Counted from the first letter of the stretch, positions 1 to 6,317 are shown. The stretch: 7,070 nt of DNA from a bacterium (GCA_030591105.1 JAUVBS010000106.1:1-7070), one strand, 5' to 3'. A program made the numbers and translations. The notes: a model not told the origin generated them from the letters alone.

Positions 1-1
1 G

Positions 2-196
2 AATCTCGACAACAACGCGCGCCGCCTGATCCAGACCGCACTCGAACGAGCGGGCGGCAACAAGAGCTTGGCCGCGCGAATGCTGGGGATTACCCGGCGG
101 ACGCTCTACTCGCGGTTGAAATTACTCGGTATCGATGGCCAGCAGGACCAAGGCAGTCGCGATCAAGGCAGCCGTGACGGCGAGCACGACCAGTAG
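2..196 (+). CDS. C-terminal Fis-type HTH of a sigma-54-dependent regulator (5' part outside window)
   Basis: Only the last 64 codons lie in the window; the stop is TAG at 194-196. The visible residues match the Fis-family DNA-binding domain that ends NtrC-type activators: a first helix around ARRLIQTALERAGGNK, then the helix-turn-helix LAARMLGITRRTLYSRLKLLGI. This places a sigma-54 enhancer-binding protein, probably with receiver and AAA+ domains, upstream of the window. That is family knowledge and not seen here. After the HTH comes a polar tail with a duplicated QGSRD unit, encoded by two similar 15-bp copies at 149-163 and 164-178. A consensus sigma-54 promoter lies 165 bp downstream, so this protein is a good candidate activator of the next gene. 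A stand-alone Fis-like protein cannot be excluded because the N-terminus is missing. Confidence 0.85.
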   Translation, partial: NLDNNARRLIQTALERAGGNKSLAARMLGITRRTLYSRLKLLGIDGQQDQGSRDQGSRDGEHDQ

Positions 197-218
197 CACG
201 GGCCGTAGGCGAGAAAGG

Positions 219-240
219 CGCTGTACCTCCAGGTACGGCG
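219..240. repeat. Inverted repeat / hairpin between regulator gene and sigma-54 promoter
   Basis: The arms CGCTGTACCT and AGGTACGGCG pair over 10 bp (one U-G pair in RNA) around a 2-nt centre. The inner GTACCT-CC-AGGTAC part is perfectly symmetric. No T-run follows, so it is a poor intrinsic terminator. It could instead be a binding site for the neighbouring activator, being about 130 bp upstream of the -24 element. Confidence 0.45.
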
Positions 241-295
241 ATGGTCGCCCGGAAGCGTCGGCGGTAAGGCGCCGTGGCCAGCGGTTCGCGATCTT

Positions 296-307
296 CAGGT
301 TAACCTG
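296..307. promoter_or_regulatory. 12-bp perfect palindrome, candidate activator binding site
   Basis: CAGGTTAACCTG is a perfect palindrome centred about 60 bp upstream of the sigma-54 -24 element. A further CAGGTT half-site lies at 339-344. The upstream inverted repeat at 223-236 also contains ACCT/AGGT units and is centred 72 bp away, close to seven helical turns. Binding by the Fis-type regulator is inferred from position and symmetry only. Confidence 0.4.
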
Positions 308-360
308 TTGCTACGAAGTAGGATACTGGACCAGACGCCAGGTTGAACACGACGATTCGC

Positions 361-375
361 TGGCACGGTCATTGC
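361..375 (+). promoter_or_regulatory. Sigma-54 (RpoN) -24/-12 promoter
   Basis: TGGCACGGTCATTGC matches the RpoN consensus TGGCACG-N4-TTGC at every defined position, with the required 10 bp between the GG and GC dinucleotides. Transcription should begin near position 387. That leaves about 46 nt before the ATG at 433 but only about 13 nt before the ATG at 400, which supports 433 as the real start. An NtrC-type activator tail lies just upstream. Sigma-54 promoters need such an activator and ATP hydrolysis, so the downstream operon is probably signal-induced. Confidence 0.85.
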
Positions 376-432
376 GAGATCGTCGGGCGTGCGTAGCTGA
401 TGACCAACGTCCGTGATGTGAGGGGTCGGGCG

Positions 433-1530
433 ATGCGGCGAGCGATGGCACCGACAAATGACCCGAGAGCAGCGAATCTCGCCCGTCGCGTGGCGACGGT
501 GGTGCTGATCAGCGCGGCACTGGTGGTCGCCACACTGACCGTCGTGACGGGGCCACTGATCAGCAGTGCCAACGCCCAGGGAGATCAGAGCGATCTCGTT
601 GCGACCTACATCGAGCGGACCGCAGAACTGCTCCAACAGGCGTGGGGGATCGTCAGCGAGTCGGACAGCCAGAGAGCGCGTCGCGTGCTACGCGAGGCCG
701 GTCTGTTGCACGAGCGGTCGCTGCGCCAATTCGATGAAGGCCACTTGCGGTTGGCCGGGGCGCTATCGCGGCGCGCGCGGGCGGCCGGGGGGCACGCGGT
801 TCGCCTGGCGCGCGAGTCGCTCGGATACGAGGATCGCGCGCGGATGCGGTTGCACCGCTTTCGGGATGCCTACGACCAGATCCGCGTGCGGGCGGTCGAT
901 CAGAATAGCGATCGTGCCCTGCGTTTTTTGAACGAAGCGGAGAAACAGGCCCTCCGTGCCCGTGAACAGTACATCCAGAACAATTTCGACATGGCGCTCG
1001 GTCTTATAGATTCGGCCGACGCGCTGCTCAACCGTGCGGCGCGGATCCTGTTCCAGCAGGGTGGTCGCGAGCGCTTGTTACGCGATCTCGAACGAACTGC
1101 TGAGCTCATCGACCGCGCCGAACAACGGTTGGGGCCGAACGCCGATTCAGCCGCGCGCGAACACCTTGAGACGGCGCGCATCGCCGTCGCCAGGGCGTAC
1201 CGGCACCTGGACGAGGGCCAAGCCGTCCAGGCGCTGCAGCAGGCCCGGCTGGCGCGCCGCTTGGCACGCCAGGCCACAGGTGACGGTGGCGACGCGCCGA
1301 CGCGCGAATCGGTCCAGGCGCAGATCGAGCGGTGGGACCAACGCCAGTCCGATATCGCCGAAGCAGTGCACGCATCGCGTTCGCCGCAGGCTAGCCGTAT
1401 CTACGAACAGTCGGTCCAGCACCGCGCCCGGGCCGGTGAACTGCTCGCCGCCGACGATCTGGAACTGGCCCTGCGGCAGATCAAGGTGGCGTTGGACATG
1501 TTGCACGAGGCCGGTGAACTGGCCAGGTGA
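433..1530 (+). CDS. Exported alpha-helical repeat protein of unknown function
   Basis: The 365-residue product starts at ATG 433, chosen because GAGGGG (420-425) sits 7 nt upstream; an in-frame ATG at 400 lacks a good ribosome site. Residues 19-48 form one hydrophobic segment preceded by arginines and followed by SANAQ, which reads as a signal peptide or membrane anchor, so the rest should be periplasmic. The remainder is Ala/Arg/Leu/Glu-rich helix without Cys. I see four related units at about residues 60-126, 143-205, 219-281 and 298-364. Units 1 and 3 open almost identically (IERTAELLQQA, LERTAELIDRA). Each unit then has an acidic or Asn/Gly-containing turn followed by a second Ala-rich helix. 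TPR-like or coiled-coil scaffolding is possible, but I recognise no named family. Expression should follow the sigma-54 promoter at 361-375. Confidence 0.85.
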   Translation: MRRAMAPTNDPRAANLARRVATVVLISAALVVATLTVVTGPLISSANAQGDQSDLVATYIERTAELLQQAWGIVSESDSQRARRVLREAGLLHERSLRQFDEGHLRLAGALSRRARAAGGHAVRLARESLGYEDRARMRLHRFRDAYDQIRVRAVDQNSDRALRFLNEAEKQALRAREQYIQNNFDMALGLIDSADALLNRAARILFQQGGRERLLRDLERTAELIDRAEQRLGPNADSAAREHLETARIAVARAYRHLDEGQAVQALQQARLARRLARQATGDGGDAPTRESVQAQIERWDQRQSDIAEAVHASRSPQASRIYEQSVQHRARAGELLAADDLELALRQIKVALDMLHEAGELAR

Positions 1531-1691
1531 TTCTCGAGGCCGAGAACGAGCTGTGGACCATGGGTGCTTGGCGGATCAGCGATCCGCTCTCGTGCGAGAT
1601 CATGGCCAGCTACAAACCGGAGAACCACACCGAGAAGAGTGACGATGCGGCCATCGGTTTTGCCAGCGTGCGGTTGGTATGGCGACCGTGA
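1527..1691 (+). CDS. Small ORF (54 aa) stop/start-coupled to helical repeat protein; possible domain remnant
   Basis: A GTG at 1527-1529 overlaps the TGA of the preceding gene (GTGA, 1527-1530), an arrangement typical of translational coupling. The frame then runs 54 codons to TGA at 1689-1691. An in-frame TGA at 1515 prevents upstream extension. The product is soluble-looking and has a compositionally ordinary protein sequence. Residues WTMGAW near 10-15 and a terminal AIGFASVRLVW faintly recall the last strand region (GGSW...IGFRLV) of FGE-sulfatase/SUMF1-like domains, but the match is weak and the essential upstream part is absent. It could be a genuine small protein, a decayed fragment, or a chance frame. 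Confidence 0.4.
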   Translation: MILEAENELWTMGAWRISDPLSCEIMASYKPENHTEKSDDAAIGFASVRLVWRP

Positions 1692-1734
1692 CCGGACCAG
1701 GTGCGGCGATCGCGCGGCGGGACCAGACCGGTCA
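1689..1734 (+). other. Long-loop inverted repeat after the small ORF
   Basis: TGACCGG (1689-1695) and CCGGTCA (1728-1734) are perfect 7-bp inverted arms enclosing 32 GC-rich bases. The left arm includes the stop codon of the small ORF. There is no T-tract, so intrinsic termination is doubtful; it may only be a stabilising 3' structure. Confidence 0.25.
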
Positions 1735-1777
1735 GGCCCGCTTCAGTAATTGCTGGCGGTCGTTACCAGAGGAGGCT

Positions 1778-1783
1778 TACAAT
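1778..1783 (+). promoter_or_regulatory. Possible -10 element upstream of methyltransferase gene
   Basis: TACAAT matches five of six bases of the sigma-70 -10 consensus and lies about 78 nt before the GTG start at 1861. No convincing -35 is found at 16-18 bp; the nearest TTGCTG (1750-1755) is 22 bp away. Two CGGTAATC copies follow in the presumed leader. The rest of 1692-1860 shows no other feature. Confidence 0.25.
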
Positions 1784-1860
1784 CAGGCCATCCGGGCCGA
1801 TGGGTATCCGGTAATCTGGGTCGTTGTATTCGGTAATCGTCGGTAGCACCGGAGGCCGCC

Positions 1861-2673
1861 GTGCCCGCCTTGTCCTTCTTGAAATCGACACTTGTTGATC
1901 CGCAGTCGCCGGCGTGTCTGTGGCGGCACCCGGTGCAGGCAGCGCGGGTTGTCGCTGCCGCAGCCGGCAACGTCTATCTGCCGGCGTTGGAGATGTTGAC
2001 GGGGATCGCACGGCGAGAGTGCTCGGTATGCGGTTGGCGAGGGTACCGTTTTCGCACTTTCCTTTCTGCCGACGAGGTTATCCGGGACTGCATCTGCCCC
2101 GTCTGTGGGTCGTTCGATCGGCATCGGCTACTGGTGCTGGGGCTCCGTGGGGAACTAGCCGTCCTGAAGGGCGCCGTGCCGCAGGTCCTGGTCGGGTTTT
2201 CGCTCTCGGGTGCCATGCGTTTTTTACTCGAGCACGAAGGTTTGGCCCGTTGCTTCCGGTCGGACGTCGAGCTGAACGACCGACGCTTCGCGCCCGATTT
2301 CCTCACCGATCTTCGCCGTGCCGCGCTACGTGATAAGTCGGTCGACTGGATCTTCTGCAGCCACGTGCTCGAGCACGTCCCGGAGCTGGAGCCATGCGTC
2401 GACGAGCTGGAGCGCGTATTGAAGCCGGGTGGTGTGGCGTGGATCCAGGTACCGCTCGAACCGCAGTTGGCGTGTAGCCGGAGTATACCGGTCGACCAAC
2501 ACCGTGCCCACGCCCACGCCTGGCAGTTCGGTCCTGATTTCGGCGAGTTGCTGGGGCGTTCAGGCTGGAGAGTTACCGAGGTGTGTGCCTGCGATCAGAT
2601 TGACGCTGCTCACCGCCGTTCTTTCGGTATCGCGGCCGAGGAACGCTATTGGCTATGCCGGAAGCGGGGGTGA
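1861..2673 (+). CDS. Zinc-ribbon class I SAM-dependent methyltransferase
   Basis: The 270-residue product starts at GTG, supported by GGAGG at 1851-1855 five bases upstream. After about 50 residues comes a four-Cys zinc ribbon: C54-x2-C57 (CSVCGWRG) and C79-x2-C82 (CPVCGSFDRHRLL). This arrangement precedes the methyltransferase fold in a common bacterial Methyltransf_11-like family. Core signatures are DWIFCSHVLEHV (162-173), the post-strand-4 acidic/His motif, and ELERVLKPGGVAWIQVP (182-198). The usual glycine-rich SAM loop (GxGxG) is not obvious; FSLSGAM (113-119) sits about where it would be, as in divergent members. The substrate is unknown; relatives are often found near glycan or secondary-metabolite genes. 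No signal peptide is evident, so it should be cytoplasmic. It converges on the barrel operon across a shared hairpin. Confidence 0.85.
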   Translation: MPALSFLKSTLVDPQSPACLWRHPVQAARVVAAAAGNVYLPALEMLTGIARRECSVCGWRGYRFRTFLSADEVIRDCICPVCGSFDRHRLLVLGLRGELAVLKGAVPQVLVGFSLSGAMRFLLEHEGLARCFRSDVELNDRRFAPDFLTDLRRAALRDKSVDWIFCSHVLEHVPELEPCVDELERVLKPGGVAWIQVPLEPQLACSRSIPVDQHRAHAHAWQFGPDFGELLGRSGWRVTEVCACDQIDAAHRRSFGIAAEERYWLCRKRG

Positions 2674-2748
2674 TGCGTCGCTCTCGCGACGAAATGGGTT
2701 TTGAAGCGGGCGCGGGGTCATGACTGCCCGGCTACATTTCGGAAACAG

Positions 2749-2780
2749 ACGGGCGGGGTCCGGTGCCGAACCCCGCCCGT
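2749..2780. terminator. GC-rich bidirectional hairpin between convergent genes
   Basis: Arms 2749-2763 and 2766-2780 pair over 15 positions with a single mismatch (ACGGGCGGGGT against its complement, then CGG/CCG at the tip). On the + strand it is followed by TTTCGTTGTT, and on the - strand by TCTGTTT, both only moderately T-rich. It lies 75 nt after the methyltransferase stop and 49 nt after the barrel stop, so it probably ends both transcripts. Confidence 0.75.
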
Positions 2781-2829
2781 TTCGTTGTTGGGCTGTGCGA
2801 CGTATTGTCGCGATCAGCGCGTCAGGCCA

Positions 2830-5085
2830 TCAGAAAGTGGACGTCATACCCAGAGCGTAGTACCAGACTGCTCCGCTCAAATCGCCATAGACGTAAGGTT
2901 TGACGTCTTCTGTCATCATCCAGGTCACCGAACCGTACAGCGACGACCTGGCCTTGATCTGGTAACGGACACCCAGGGTGCCTTCGATCTGCAGGTACTC
3001 CAAGTCGCTATAATCCTGGATCTCGGAGAAGTCGTAGGCTCCCTTGCTCGATCCGCCCGGGTAATCCGGACTGATCGTCACGCTGTCCGGAATCGCCGGC
3101 TCCGGCAGGAAGAAGGAGTCGAAATTCCCCTTGCTGTAGGCGATGGCCGTATCGAACGACCATCCCCACTTGTCCGTCATCTCCTGGGTAACGTTCAAGA
3201 ACATGACGTGTGCCGCGGTCGTGTAGTCTGCCGAGGTCTGGGTCGAGTCGTAGTGATGAGGCTCCGCACCGGAGCCTTCGATGTGACCCGCTCAGCCATC
3301 GAATATTGGTGGACAGAGGTTCGCATTCGACTTGTACGAGTTGTAAGTGTAGCCGAAGGTGAACATCAGCTTAGGTGTCGGCGCGGTCCAGATGTTGAAC
3401 CCGGGGATCAAGACGTCGCGCTCGAACTGGTAGATGTTCAGTTCGTCGTTCTTCTCCTTGGCATAGGTGACGAACGCATTCAGCGATGTCTTGTCGGAGA
3501 GACGGAACGTGCCCCGGGCGCTACCCCGGTGGGACTGGGTTGCCTGGTTGGTCCCGTTGCCATACCGCTGGCGCTGGAAGTAGTACAACCGACCGTTGGC
3601 GTGAATCGAGGAGGTGCCTTCGAGGCTCTCTTCACACATGGCGTTCGGGTTCATGAACGGCTTCTGACTGTTGGTGTAGGTGTAGTCCAGTCGGAAGCTG
3701 CCCTGGCGGCCGAGCCGCTGCCGGTAGAGTGCGCGGATGCGGTCGGTCGTCGTCTTGTTGGCAAACGGTGTCGACGCTATCTCGACCGGGTTGGCCGGAT
3801 CGTCGAAATTGTAAGTGGTCTGGGTCTGGGTCATGGCGTCGCGGTCGGTCTCGTCGTGGCGCCAGTTGACCTTGATCAGGTTGGTCTTACCCAGTCGGTA
3901 ACCGACGTCGAGTTCACCGCGGTACACCTTGCGCTGGGCTGCCGAGACGCGGTTCCAATCGAAGTTCAGGTTGCCGGTGGCCGTGTCTTGAGCCCGGAAA
4001 TTCGGCAGATCGACGTAGTAGTCGTCGGCCTTGATCTCGTAGGTGTAGAACTTGGCGTTGACGCGGAATTTTCGACCCGGGCGGAACGACCAGGCCGCCG
4101 CCCACGAGTCGAACGTGTTCTGCTGGCCGGTCATATCGTTGTGTTGTTTGCGGTAGGTGTACGAGCCGCTGAGCACGTTGTTCTGGCCAACTTCTGCCTT
4201 CAAGGCGCCGAAGTGGTTGGTCTTCGTGTTGTCGGCCGCGCTGGCGTAAGGCAGCGTGGTGTCCTCGAAGATCAACCGGCTGGAGAACTCGTCTTGAGCA
4301 CCGCCGTTGACCGGATGGCTGGCGTTTTTCCAGCGGTGTTGGGGGGAATTGGCGAGGTTGAGGTATTCCCGGCGCTTGAATTCGTAGTTGAAAGTGAAGA
4401 GTCCGAGCGTACCGTCGAGTCCCGACCGCCAGGTGCGCGTCTCCTCGTCGACCCGTTGGCTGTTGCCTTCGACATGGCAGAACGCGCAGTGGTCGATGGT
4501 CATGGTTTGTTTGTAACCGGTGCGGCGTTGGTCGTGGTAGGCACCGTAGACCTGGCCGTCGGCCAGGAACGGCAAATCGATACTCACATCGCCGGTGAAG
4601 TCCTGGTACTGGTAATAATACCGGCCCAGCGGGTCGTTGTCGGTGTGGTAGATCTGTTTGCCGCCGGGAGTGAAACCACCGGCGCCGTCCGGGTTGGCTT
4701 CCCTGGCCTGCAAGTTGACCAAGGTGTCGTGACCCAGATTGTGCACGAACGACTGGTACGAGAAGTTGGCCGACACCAGAGACGAGGTATGCAGACCAAA
4801 GTCGAAGCCCTTGGTGCGGGTGTTGAAGTAATACGCCTGGATGTCGAACAGCGAGGCGTCGTCACCGCCGAGCAGATCGAGCAGCATGTGAACGTTGGTC
4901 TGACCCAAGTCCTCGATGCTGATGAACTCACCCGCTTTCTGAGGGTTGTCCGAAAAATCGCCGTAGTGGGCGCCAACGCTGGCCGTGCCATCGAGGAACG
5001 TACCCGCGTCGTCGTCGGCTAGAACCGCCGATCCCGCTCCGAGGAGAAGGATTGTGGCGCCTAGCAGGATTCTCAGCTTTCGCAT
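2830..5085 (-). CDS. MtrB/PioB-type outer-membrane barrel, candidate selenoprotein (in-frame TGA at codon 598)
   Basis: With codon 598 read through, this is a 751-residue precursor, within the size range of MtrB/PioB barrels. The start ATG (5083-5085) has AAAGAGG at 5091-5097. Residues 1-23 are a signal peptide ending VLA before DDDAG. The rest is alternating aromatic/polar beta-strand sequence, Tyr/Asn/Thr-rich, ending in Phe751 as expected for BAM-assembled porins. It would form the outer-membrane sheath around the decahaem cytochrome encoded 62 nt upstream, making an electron conduit. TGA at 3292-3294 interrupts the frame after residue 597. The frame then continues without another stop for 153 codons of clear barrel sequence, and a SECIS-like hairpin follows the TGA directly. 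I infer selenocysteine insertion; a nonsense mutation or base error is the alternative, giving a 597-residue truncated barrel. A CxxCH motif (Cys200-His204) and single Cys484 and Cys591 are also present. Confidence 0.85.
3240..3291 (-). promoter_or_regulatory. SECIS-like hairpin immediately downstream of in-frame TGA
   Basis: On the - strand the arms AGGCTCCG (3277-3270) and CGGAGCCT (3266-3259) pair perfectly. The apical loop is GUG, or GGUGC if the last pair opens. Twenty-two bases (twenty-one for the larger loop) separate the UGA from the loop. Bacterial SECIS elements lie within the coding region just after the UGA, with a short stem and a small loop having G (often GGU, as in E. coli fdhF) at its start; this hairpin fits. 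Outer bases GGGTC (3289-3285) and GACCC (3244-3240) can add a 5-bp basal stem. SelB binding is inferred. Confidence 0.6.
3292..3294 (-). other. In-frame TGA, candidate selenocysteine codon (Sec598)
   Basis: This TGA is the only stop within an otherwise continuous frame from 5085 to 2830. Its context is Cys591-PPIFDG-[TGA]-AGHIEGSG, giving a Cys-x6-Sec pair. The downstream frame keeps beta-barrel character through to a terminal Phe, so the gene does not look decayed beyond this codon. Confidence 0.6.
4474..4488 (-). other. CxxCH haem-binding motif inside the barrel
   Basis: Codons 200-204 encode CAFCH within DHCAFCHVEGNSQRVDEETRTW, between predicted strands. CxxCH is the covalent haem c attachment signature, and the protein is exported to where cytochrome c maturation works. 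Haem attachment is plausible but unproven; the site could instead form a disulfide or bind metal. Confidence 0.5.
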
Positions 5086-5147
5086 CGTAACCTCTTTCGG
5101 TCTTGCCTCCGCCCGCGCTCAGGTGGTGCGTCGGACGGATGGCGCCG

Positions 5148-6155
5148 TTAACGGTTCAACGCCCGGCCCTGCCCCGGGATCGATTGGCTAGGCAGATCCG
5201 TGCCGTGGACGGACTGATGACACTGGCTGCACTTGGTCAGCATGGAGCGTTTCATACTGTCGTAGTGCGACGTGCCCGATAGGCCCGCGTAACCGGGGTC
5301 GACGCCGGTTTCGGTGGCGGGATCCCAGACTCCCGGCGGGGTCTCGTAGTCGCCTTCCCAGCCCGCCAGAATACTGTGGAAGTGAGGCTGGTGGCAGTTC
5401 AGGCAGATGAAGGGCTCGTTCTGACGCAGCAGATTGTTAGCCACCGCACCGTGGGCATTGTGGCAGATGCTGCAGTCCTCTTCGGCCGGGGAGTGCTGGA
5501 AGATGAACGGTCCAGCGTACTTCGCGTGGCAGGTCAGGCACAGTTCCCGGTTCTCTTCGCCGGCGAAGTTACCGGCCAGGTAGGGACTGTGCACGTTGTG
5601 GCAGTCGCCGCAGGTCATGAAACCGTCCCGGACCGGGTGACGACTGGGCATCTGGAATTGCGCCTGCATATCCTGATGGCAGGCGTAGCAGACCTTCGTC
5701 TCGGAGTCTTTCAGCTGGTGAGCGTAGTCCGCACCGTGCATCTGGTGGCAATCCAGACAGCCGATGTCGGCCTCGGCGTGGGGGCTGAGCCGCCAGTCCA
5801 CGGTGTGCCCGGTCTTGTGGCAATCCAGGCATATGTCGATCCCGTTGATACCCGCGGTTGCCTGCGGGATCATGATGTCCGTGGGCTCATTGGTGTCGGT
5901 GTGCAAGGCGCCGGGGCCGTGGCAAGACTCGCAGCCTTGGGCCAGGCCGGGGTACTGAAAGTCGGCCAGCCGCCCGTGGATCTGCTGGGCGAAGGAGGCT
6001 GTGTATTCCTCGTGACATTCGAGGCAGGTCTCGGTGCCCACGTAGTCGTTCGGGCCTGCCCCCAGCGCCAGCAATGGCATGACTGCGAGCATCAACCCGG
6101 TGCCGAGCCCGAGACAAACCCTCGTGACCATGGTGCTGTTTGGGTAGCGAACCAT
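5148..6155 (-). CDS. Periplasmic decahaem c-type cytochrome, DmsE/MtrA/PioA family
   Basis: The 335-residue product is almost exactly the usual MtrA length. The start is ATG at 6153-6155, chosen because GGAGAGG (6164-6170) lies 8 nt upstream and a signal peptide follows at once (hydrophobic 12-33, cleavage near LGA-GPNDY). Longer in-frame starts up to 6338 would bury that signal peptide. Ten CxxCH motifs begin at residues 44, 75, 109, 133, 156, 182, 206, 228, 251 and 309. Family hallmarks include CESCHGPGALH, SRHPVRDGFMTCGDCHNVHS and HSPAEEDCSICHNAHG, which supply distal His ligands for bis-His haems. Such proteins form a linear haem wire inserted into an MtrB-type barrel, and the barrel gene follows 62 nt downstream. 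Electron flow may be outward (metal or electrode reduction) or inward (Fe(II) oxidation); the window does not decide. Confidence 0.93.
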   Translation of the reverse strand: MVRYPNSTMVTRVCLGLGTGLMLAVMPLLALGAGPNDYVGTETCLECHEEYTASFAQQIHGRLADFQYPGLAQGCESCHGPGALHTDTNEPTDIMIPQATAGINGIDICLDCHKTGHTVDWRLSPHAEADIGCLDCHQMHGADYAHQLKDSETKVCYACHQDMQAQFQMPSRHPVRDGFMTCGDCHNVHSPYLAGNFAGEENRELCLTCHAKYAGPFIFQHSPAEEDCSICHNAHGAVANNLLRQNEPFICLNCHQPHFHSILAGWEGDYETPPGVWDPATETGVDPGYAGLSGTSHYDSMKRSMLTKCSQCHQSVHGTDLPSQSIPGQGRALNR

Positions 6156-6191
6156 GTGACGGACCTCTCCGGTTAGGCAGTGAATGTTTGA

Positions 6192-6207
6192 TGCCCGAAC
6201 GGTACCA
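6192..6207 (-). promoter_or_regulatory. Possible sigma-54-like promoter of the cytochrome-barrel operon
   Basis: On the - strand TGGTACCGTTCGGGCA keeps the GG-N10-GC spacing and most -24 bases of an RpoN site, but its -12 element is GGGC instead of TTGC. The predicted start near 6181 would give a 26-nt leader containing the ribosome site at 6164-6170. It is attractive by position but weak by sequence. Confidence 0.3.
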
Positions 6208-6299
6208 AGTCCATCCGGGCGGGTAGTCAGAATATCCCGCTGGCTAGCGGAGGTGCGCGGCGACTGTAGCCTCCTTCTCATGTCACCGTCCATGGGTGG

Positions 6300-6317
6300 C
6301 CCCTTTCGGTTAAGGGG
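6300..6317. repeat. Short hairpin in upstream region of the decahaem gene
   Basis: CCCCTT (6300-6305) and AAGGGG (6312-6317) form a perfect 6-bp stem with a 6-base loop. If transcription of the operon begins in the AT-rich region further upstream, this would lie in the leader RNA. No T-run follows on either strand. Confidence 0.3.

Noticed and set aside
135..416. 93-codon + strand ORF overlapping the regulator end and promoter region
   Set aside because: It covers the sigma-54 promoter and palindromes, has Arg/Ser-rich noncoding-like composition, and overlaps the regulator tail out of frame.
400..432. Upstream ATG at 400 as start of the helical repeat protein
   Set aside because: It has no good ribosome site and would leave only about 13 nt of leader from the sigma-54 start, whereas ATG 433 has GAGGGG seven bases upstream.
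2830..3204. Separate small gene starting at ATG 3204 on the - strand
   Set aside because: It is in the same frame as the barrel, lacks a signal peptide, and coding-like barrel sequence extends upstream of the ATG to the TGA. It is the barrel's C-terminal part.
3259..3277. The GC hairpin as an intrinsic terminator for a 597-residue barrel
   Set aside because: No T-run follows it on the - strand, barrel coding sequence continues for about 430 nt, and a much stronger hairpin lies after the natural end at 2749-2780.
2701..5022. 773-codon + strand open frame opposite the barrel gene
   Set aside because: It is antisense to a gene with signal peptide, ribosome site, barrel composition and an operon partner. 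Its translation is Val/Arg/Gly-rich with no domain, as expected for the complement of GC-rich coding sequence.
5376..6176. 266-codon + strand open frame opposite the decahaem cytochrome
   Set aside because: The other strand carries ten CxxCH motifs and a signal peptide; this frame is a low-complexity Val/Leu/Gly shadow.
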